Origin: Faecalibacterium sp. CAG:1138
GTDB taxonomy: Bacteria > Bacillota > Clostridia > Christensenellales > CAG-917
Length of the DNA stretch: 64,000 nucleotides
Reading direction: 5' to 3'
Assembly: GCA_000434675.1 (NCBI GenBank)
Contig: HF988637.1
Coordinates: 107,426 to 171,425, forward strand
Position 1 is the first letter of the stretch; each line of letters begins with the position of its first letter. The notes beneath the pieces are model-generated. The model was not told the DNA's origin. It did not search any database and worked only from the letters and a program-made list of their open reading frames with translations. Position numbers and translations under genes: made by a program. This document shows, in pieces, positions 58,559 to 64,000 of the stretch.

Positions 58559-60739
58559 ATGTACGATTTATCTATTGAACTCAACGAACAACAGATACGG
58601 GCCGTCGAAGACACCGACGGTCAGATTTTGGTTATCGCAGGTGCAGGCAGCGGCAAAACCCGCGTGCTTATTTCGAGGATAGCCTATCTCATAAAAAATT
58701 GCGGCGTTGATCCGTACGAAATTCTGGCCATAACCTTCACTAACAAGGCGGCCAAGGAAATGCTGGAGAGGCTTCACGCCGCGGTGGGCGAGAACGCAAA
58801 CGTGTGGGCAATGACGTTCCACAGCTTTTGCGCGCGCATTCTGCGCCGCGACGCGGACAGGATAGGTTACACGTCTAACTACACGATTTACGACGAAAGC
58901 GACAGAGAAAAAACCATAAAAAGGGTGTGCGCGGATCTCAAAATCGAGGATCAGAAGCAAAAGGAAAGGATCGTATGCTACATTTCGGACGCAAAATCCT
59001 TCGGAATGACTCCGCCAAAGTTCAGGCTGGAATACGCGCACCTCAAGGACGCCGACCTTGCCGCCACCGTTTACGAGCAGTATCAGGAAAAGCTTTTAGA
59101 GTCCAACGCAATGGACTTCGACGATTTGCTTTTGAACGCCGTAAACTTGTTTTTGACGTGTCCGGACGTTCTGGAGAGGTATCAGAACCGCTTCCGCTAC
59201 ATAAACGTCGACGAATTTCAGGATACGAACGCCACGCAGTATCTTCTCATAAAGCTGCTTGCGGGAAAGCACGGCAACATTTTTGCCGTCGGCGACGAGG
59301 ATCAGAGCATATACAGCTGGCGCGGCGCGGAAATAAAGAACATTCTGGACTTCAAAAAGGAGTTTCCGGAAGTCAAAACCTATATGCTGGAGCGCAATTA
59401 CCGCTCCACTTCGCAGATTCTTAACGCCGCAAACCGCCTTATCGCAAACAACAAACAGCGCCTTGCCGCCAAAAATCTTTGGACCGACAAGACCGACGGC
59501 GAGCAAATTGCCGTTTGCAGCGCAGGCTCCGACCGCGACGAAGCGGACTACGTCGTCAAACAGATAGACATGCTGCGCCGCACGGGCTATAAATATCGCG
59601 ACATTGCGGTTTTGTCCCGCATAAACGCGCTCAGCCGCACCTTCGAAGAAAAATTCAACGCTTACGGCATACCGTACAAGGTTTACGGCGGCTTCAAGTT
59701 CTACGAAAGGAAGGAAGTCAAGGACGTTCTGGCCTATTTCAAGGTCGTAAGCAATCCGAAGGATGAGGAGAGCATACTCCGAATTATCAATTTTCCTAAA
59801 CGCGGCATCGGCGACGGGGCGATAAACGAAATTTCGGCTTTCTGCAAAAGCGAAGGGCTGGACCTTGTGGACGGCATTTTGGGGATAGATTCCGCCACCG
59901 TTTCGACGGGAACGAAGAAAAAGATTTCCGCATTCCGCGACGTTTTGTGCCGACTGATGCAAAACGAACAGACGATGTCCATGACCGACTACGCAAAAAG
60001 CGTGCTGGAAGTGTCGGGGCTTGAAAATTTCTACAAATCGTCCGAAGAGGAGGCCGACAGGCTGGAAAACGTCAACGAGCTTTTGTCGTCCATTGCCTAT
60101 TTCGCTTCCGACAACGAGGGCGCAACTATGTCCGACTTTTTGCAATCGGTTGCGCTGGTGTCCGACACAGACGACATTCTGGACGACGACTTCGTAACGC
60201 TGGCCACCGTGCACGCGGTGAAAGGCTTGGAGTTTGCCGCCGTGTTTATCGTGGGACTGGAGGAGAACATTTTCCCTCTCGAACGATGCGTCGACAAAGG
60301 CGAGCTGGAGGAGGAAAGACGGCTTATGTACGTTGCCGTTACGAGGGCCAGAAAAAAGCTGTTCTGCACTTATGCGGGGCGTCGTTTCAGGTTCAACTCC
60401 GTCGTTTACAACAGAAAAAGCCGTTTCATAGACGAAATGAAGGGCGCGTCGGCGGAAAAACCGCAGATTCCTGCGCGTCCGCAAAATCTTTTCGCACCGC
60501 AGCCTAAAACGCAAAAAGCCACCACGCCGCTTCTGGATCTTGCGGCAAAACCAAAAACCATAAGCACCGATTTTTCCGCGTTCAAGGTGGGAACCAAGGT
60601 GAAGCATAAAAAGTTTGGGGAAGGGGAAATAATTGCAGTGTTCGGCGACGGCATGGATATGGCCGCGCAAATCAAATTTCAGACGGTGGGCGTGAAAAAG
60701 CTGCTGCTTCTTATCGCAAACCTCGAAATCGTGGAGTAA
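58559..60739 (+). CDS. pcrA: UvrD/PcrA-type DNA helicase
   Basis: The 726-residue SF1A helicase has the Q motif LNEQQIRAVE, Walker A VIAGAGSGKTRVL (Lys33), ITFTNKAAKEM, the DExx box VDEFQDTN, QSIYSWRGAEI and VATVHAVKGLEF-type motif V (here TLATVHAVKGLEFAAVF). The C-terminus has the PcrA-like KHKKFGEGEI Tudor-type segment that binds RNA polymerase. It acts in repair and removal of roadblocks. CGGAGAT precedes the ATG. ligA follows 3 bases after, the common pcrA-ligA pair. Confidence 0.95.
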   Translation: MYDLSIELNEQQIRAVEDTDGQILVIAGAGSGKTRVLISRIAYLIKNCGVDPYEILAITFTNKAAKEMLERLHAAVGENANVWAMTFHSFCARILRRDADRIGYTSNYTIYDESDREKTIKRVCADLKIEDQKQKERIVCYISDAKSFGMTPPKFRLEYAHLKDADLAATVYEQYQEKLLESNAMDFDDLLLNAVNLFLTCPDVLERYQNRFRYINVDEFQDTNATQYLLIKLLAGKHGNIFAVGDEDQSIYSWRGAEIKNILDFKKEFPEVKTYMLERNYRSTSQILNAANRLIANNKQRLAAKNLWTDKTDGEQIAVCSAGSDRDEADYVVKQIDMLRRTGYKYRDIAVLSRINALSRTFEEKFNAYGIPYKVYGGFKFYERKEVKDVLAYFKVVSNPKDEESILRIINFPKRGIGDGAINEISAFCKSEGLDLVDGILGIDSATVSTGTKKKISAFRDVLCRLMQNEQTMSMTDYAKSVLEVSGLENFYKSSEEEADRLENVNELLSSIAYFASDNEGATMSDFLQSVALVSDTDDILDDDFVTLATVHAVKGLEFAAVFIVGLEENIFPLERCVDKGELEEERRLMYVAVTRARKKLFCTYAGRRFRFNSVVYNRKSRFIDEMKGASAEKPQIPARPQNLFAPQPKTQKATTPLLDLAAKPKTISTDFSAFKVGTKVKHKKFGEGEIIAVFGDGMDMAAQIKFQTVGVKKLLLLIANLEIVE

Positions 60740-60742
60740 ATT

Positions 60743-62686
60743 ATGGACAGAATGAAAGAGCTGGTGGAGCTTATGAACCGCTACGCCGAAATGTATTACA
60801 CCTACGACGCGCCGATAATCGCCGACGCCGAGTACGACAAGCTCTACGACGAGCTTAAAGCCCTCGAGGAATTTACGGGGGTGGTTTTGCCGAATTCTCC
60901 GACGAGGCGCGTCGGCGGCGAAACGCTTAAGGAATTTAAGGAATATCGCCACAGCCACAAGCTTTACAGCCTTGACAAGTGCCAGTCGAAAGAGGAATTT
61001 GCCCTTTGGGCAAGCCGCACCGAAAAAACTTTGGGATATATGCCGGAGCTTACCGTGGAATACAAGTTCGACGGCCTTACGGTGAACCTCGTTTACGAAG
61101 GCGGCAATCTGATTTCCGCGGCAACGAGAGGCAACGGACTTGTGGGCGAGGACATCACGGCGCAGGCAAAAACCATCAAAAACGTTCCGCAAACGATAGA
61201 TTACAAAGGGCACGTCGAAGTTCAGGGCGAGGGCATAATGCGCTTGTCGGTTTTGGAAAAATACAACAAAAAGTATCCCGACGACAGGCTTAAAAACGCG
61301 CGCAACGCCGCGGCGGGCGCCATCAGAAATCTCGATCCGAAAGTTACCGCCAAACGCAATCTGGACGTCATGTGCTACAACGCCGAAGGCGATCCCGACT
61401 TTTCCACGCAGGCCGAAATGCGTGATTTTATCATAAAAAACGGCTTCGGAACGGTGGATTATTTCAAAACCGTGAAGACCGTGAAAGACGCTTACGCACG
61501 GATGGACGAAATCGAAAAAGCTCGCCCGACGCTGGACTTTTTGATTGACGGAATAGTTTTCAAGGTCAACGACGTTTCGGCAAGAGAAACCTTGGGAGAA
61601 ACGGAAAAATTTCCGAGATGGGCCGTTGCCTACAAATTCAAAGCAGAGGAGGCAACCACCGTTATGAAGGACGTGGTGTGGCAGGTTTCGAGAACCGGCA
61701 AACTGACTCCGCTTGCAGTGCTTGAGCCGGTGGACCTTTGCGGCACGACGGTCAGGCGCGCCACCTTGAACAACTACGGCGACATTATGAAAAAGAAAGT
61801 CAAAATCGGAAGCCGCGTTTTCATCAGGCGTTCCAACGACGTAATTCCCGAAATACTGGGAGTGGCGGAGGATTATCCTGATTCGAAACCCGTCGAAAAG
61901 CCGAAATTCTGCCCTGAATGCGGCAGTCCGGTGAGGGAAGAAAACGTGTTTTTGTATTGCACCAACGACGTCAGCTGCGCGCCGCAAATAGTTTCCAAAA
62001 TCACGCACTTTGCCGAAAAGGCCGCAATGAACATCGAGGGCCTTTCGGACAGAACCGTGGAGCAGCTTTACAACGATTTGCAGGTCAAGGAGTTTTCCGA
62101 CCTCTATCGCCTCACTTTTGACGAGCTTATGACGCTTGACGGATTCAAGGACAAAAAGGCGCAGAATCTTTTGGATTCAATAGAAAAGAGCAAGGAAACC
62201 ACTCTCCAAAGATTTTTGTACGCGCTGGGCATTCCGAACATCGGACAAAAGGCTGCAAAAGAGCTTGCCAAAAAGTTCGGAACGCTTGACGCCGTCAAAT
62301 CGGCGACTGTGGAAGATATTCAACAAATCGACGATTTCGGCGAAATTATGGCCAAATCGGTGGTAAATTACTTTGAAAAACCCGCTAATTCAGAACAGTT
62401 GCGGCTTTTGGAAGAGGCAGGAGTGCGGTTTGTCGATAGCGATAATTCGGCTGACGACAGCGGAAGCTTTGCGGGGCTTAGGGTGGTTCTTACGGGCACG
62501 CTTTCAAAGTTTAAGCGCAGCGAAGCGCAGAAGCTTATAGAGGACAGAGGCGGCGAAGTGCTGTCGGCGATTTCATCCAAGGTCAATCTGGTGGTTGCCG
62601 GAGAAGAGGCCGGAAGCAAACTGCAAAAGGCCTTGAAAGCGGGCATAAAAATCGTGGACGAAGCGGAATTTGAGAGTATGTTATAA
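60743..62686 (+). CDS. ligA: NAD-dependent DNA ligase
   Basis: The 647-residue protein is LigA. The adenylated lysine is Lys108 in VEYKFDGLTVNLVY; KARPTLDFLIDGIVFK, the four-Cys zinc finger (FCPECGSPV ... YCTNDVSCAPQ), the helix-hairpin-helix domain and the C-terminal BRCT domain (GLRVVLTGTLSKFKRSEAQ) are in order. It seals nicks in replication and repair. It is slightly shorter than average in the N-terminal Ia domain. It forms an operon with pcrA and ends at a strong terminator. Confidence 0.95.
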   Translation: MDRMKELVELMNRYAEMYYTYDAPIIADAEYDKLYDELKALEEFTGVVLPNSPTRRVGGETLKEFKEYRHSHKLYSLDKCQSKEEFALWASRTEKTLGYMPELTVEYKFDGLTVNLVYEGGNLISAATRGNGLVGEDITAQAKTIKNVPQTIDYKGHVEVQGEGIMRLSVLEKYNKKYPDDRLKNARNAAAGAIRNLDPKVTAKRNLDVMCYNAEGDPDFSTQAEMRDFIIKNGFGTVDYFKTVKTVKDAYARMDEIEKARPTLDFLIDGIVFKVNDVSARETLGETEKFPRWAVAYKFKAEEATTVMKDVVWQVSRTGKLTPLAVLEPVDLCGTTVRRATLNNYGDIMKKKVKIGSRVFIRRSNDVIPEILGVAEDYPDSKPVEKPKFCPECGSPVREENVFLYCTNDVSCAPQIVSKITHFAEKAAMNIEGLSDRTVEQLYNDLQVKEFSDLYRLTFDELMTLDGFKDKKAQNLLDSIEKSKETTLQRFLYALGIPNIGQKAAKELAKKFGTLDAVKSATVEDIQQIDDFGEIMAKSVVNYFEKPANSEQLRLLEEAGVRFVDSDNSADDSGSFAGLRVVLTGTLSKFKRSEAQKLIEDRGGEVLSAISSKVNLVVAGEEAGSKLQKALKAGIKIVDEAEFESML

Positions 62687-62689
62687 AGG

Positions 62690-62720
62690 TTCGGGCGAAA
62701 TTTGTCGCCCGAATTTTTTT
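62690..62720 (+). terminator. intrinsic terminator after ligA
   Basis: TTCGGGCGA (62690-62698) and TCGCCCGAA (62705-62713) form a perfect 9-bp stem followed by seven T. Confidence 0.92.
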
Positions 62721-62760
62721 GCGTTTTTTGAAAATATTTTGCCAAGCGGCGCAAATATCG

Positions 62761-62789
62761 TTGAAAAATATGAAATAGTATGCTAAAAT
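62761..62789 (+). promoter_or_regulatory. promoter of the HypE-like gene
   Basis: TTGAAA (62761-62766), 17-bp spacer, TAAAAT (62784-62789) preceded by TGC. Confidence 0.75.
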
Positions 62790-62820
62790 TGATGTAATTA
62801 TTTTTATGCGGTGCGTGCGT

Positions 62821-63789
62821 ATGCGTGTAGGTAAACTTACGAACGCCGAACTCGACGAAATCGTTTTCGGCAGGTTAAAACTGAAAAATCCCGAAGTGCT
62901 GTTCGGCGCGGGACTGGCGGAGGATTGCGCGGCCGTGAAAACGGACCAAACCGTTCTCGTTACCACCGATCCCATAACCGCCGCAACTTTCGACGTGGGC
63001 AGACTGTCGGTGGACGTGTCGGCAAACGACATCGCAAGCTCGGGAGGCAAACCGTTTGCGTGTCTGCTCACCATCATCGTCCCGCCGGACGCGGAGCTTC
63101 AGACCGTTAAAGACATAATGACAGACGCCGTGCGCCGCGCAGACGAAGCGGGCATCGACATCATCGGCGGGCATACCGAATTTTCGGACGCCGTCGTCAG
63201 GCCGATAACCAGCGTTACGATGTTCGGCACCTGCAAGAGAGCGGTTAAAAGCTCGGGGGCAAAGGTCGGCGACGCGGTTATGGTGACGAAAACGCTCGGA
63301 ATAGAGGGAACGATCATTCTCGCCGCAGAACGCGGGAGAGAAATAGGGCTGACGGACGAAGAACTTGCGGAAGCGGAGAGCCTTAAAGAAAAACTGAGCG
63401 TTCTTAAGGAAGGCGAAGTGCTTGCGGGGCTTTCGTCGGTGCACTGTATGCACGACGTTACGGAGGGCGGAATATTCGGCGCCGCGGCTGAAATTTCGGA
63501 AGCGGCGAAGGTCGGAATCGAAATTTATGCGGACAAGGTTCCGTTTCTCCCTATTACGGACAAAATTACAAAAGCTTTGGGAGCAGACAAATTCAGGTTC
63601 ATATCGTCGGGTAGTATGCTTTTTACGACGTCCGAACCGCAAAGGGCAATCGAGGCTTTGGAAAAAGCGGGCGTTTCGGCCGCAGTTATCGGAAAAATCA
63701 CTAAAGAAGGCGCATTCGCAGTGTTCGGAAACGAAAAGGTTGCCGTTACGGTGGACGCGGACGAACTTTTGAAGGTAGGTAAAAAATGA
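62821..63789 (+). CDS. AIR synthase-related protein (HypE/PurM superfamily)
   Basis: The 322-residue protein has the ATP-binding PurM-like N-domain (GAGLAEDCAAV, TTDPITAATFDVG, SANDIASSGGKPF) and the C-domain with MHDVTEGGIFGAAAE. It resembles HypE-like AIR-synthase relatives of Clostridia; the C-terminal Cys motif of true HypE is missing (the end is ...LLKVGKK), so it is not a standard hydrogenase maturation enzyme. ATG at 62821 is chosen because relatives begin MKVGKLT; an in-frame ATG at 62806 is also possible and no clear RBS marks either. The substrate is unknown. yicC follows with 4 bases overlap. Confidence 0.75.
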   Translation: MRVGKLTNAELDEIVFGRLKLKNPEVLFGAGLAEDCAAVKTDQTVLVTTDPITAATFDVGRLSVDVSANDIASSGGKPFACLLTIIVPPDAELQTVKDIMTDAVRRADEAGIDIIGGHTEFSDAVVRPITSVTMFGTCKRAVKSSGAKVGDAVMVTKTLGIEGTIILAAERGREIGLTDEELAEAESLKEKLSVLKEGEVLAGLSSVHCMHDVTEGGIFGAAAEISEAAKVGIEIYADKVPFLPITDKITKALGADKFRFISSGSMLFTTSEPQRAIEALEKAGVSAAVIGKITKEGAFAVFGNEKVAVTVDADELLKVGKK

Positions 63790-64000
63790 ACAGTATGACC
63801 GGCTACGGAAAAGGATTCGCCGAAGCCGACGGCAGAAAAATCACCGTCGAAATGAAATCCGTCAACAGCAAAAATCTCGATTTGAACGTCAGAAGTCCAA
63901 AAGCGTTGTACTTTGCGGAGGACGCCGTCAGAAAAACCGTCAAAAGCTTTTTTATTCACGGTCGCATAGACGTTTTCATCACCTACGAAAACACTTCCGA
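63786..64000 (+). CDS. YicC/YloC family endoribonuclease, 5' part
   Basis: The first 71 codons of a gene that runs off the window. MNSMTGYGKGFAEADGRKITVEMKSVNSKNLDL, read in two parts, is the highly conserved YicC N-terminus (SMTGYG; SVNSKNLD); members are RNases acting on small or structured RNA. The ATG overlaps the preceding gene by 4 bases. In Firmicutes it is usually followed by remA, gmk and rpoZ, expected just outside. Confidence 0.92.
   Translation, partial: MNSMTGYGKGFAEADGRKITVEMKSVNSKNLDLNVRSPKALYFAEDAVRKTVKSFFIHGRIDVFITYENTS

Noticed and set aside
59096..62008. 970-codon open frame on the minus strand
   Set aside because: It lies entirely opposite pcrA and ligA, which have full domain content; the antisense frame arises from biased codon use and shows no domain.
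62806..63789. Selenophosphate synthetase (selD)
   Set aside because: The N-terminal Gly/Cys or Sec loop of SelD is missing; the start GKLTNAELDEIVF fits HypE-like relatives.

Overview
The window looks like a chromosomal segment of a Clostridia-type Bacillota, probably an uncultured gut organism. The right two thirds carry conserved Gram-positive housekeeping blocks: dnaG-rpoD-trmK-nif3, ylxM-ffh-rpsP-khpA-rimM-trmD, dprA-topA-trmFO-hslVU and pcrA-ligA. Promoters are canonical sigma-A types, often with an extended -10 (TGCTAAAAT), and ribosome-binding sites are strong AGGAGG types. The exact genus cannot be told from the sequence alone.

Layout. (1) 1-1630: the end of an unknown gene, then a cobalamin riboswitch controlling a DUF4430 lipoprotein and a (frameshifted) ECF transporter S subunit, a vitamin B12 uptake module. 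(2) About 1800-9650: a Tn4451-like mobilizable element of low GC. It carries a large protein resembling cellular/YonO-type RNA polymerases (two-barrel, DxDxD), a candidate oriT, a MobC-like gene with a non-standard start, a MOBP relaxase overlapped out of frame by a coiled-coil membrane protein gene, tnpV, a ribbon-helix-helix regulator and a large serine recombinase. (3) 9660-10330: an IS21 istA-like remnant. (4) 10570-21080: a defence island. It has a frameshifted tyrosine recombinase, two tandem candidate invertible promoters (invertons), a SLOG-family gene, a complete type I restriction-modification operon (hsdM, hsdS, two small or membrane accessory genes, hsdR) and a HEPN-domain gene joined to a HAD-like fragment. 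(5) 21080-21700: non-coding DNA with a direct repeat. (6) 21700-64000: core chromosome, with a galactose cluster (lacZ, galT, galK) and several unrecognised small genes.

The most notable signal is in the defence island. Four copies of one complex repeat (R1-R4) lie at 11508, 11657, 12250 and 12399. Each has an 8-bp arm, a 5-bp spacer and an 8-bp inverted arm. The spacers are exact reverse complements within pairs (AAAGC/GCTTT and CGCAT/ATGCG) and differ between pairs. Each pair flanks about 143-144 bp that holds a consensus promoter aimed at the next gene. One pair would switch the SLOG gene, the other the restriction-modification operon. The adjacent tyrosine recombinase is the obvious candidate invertase, but its frame is broken by one base.

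The second notable signal is the RNA-polymerase-like protein on the mobilizable element, whose biological role is not known to me.
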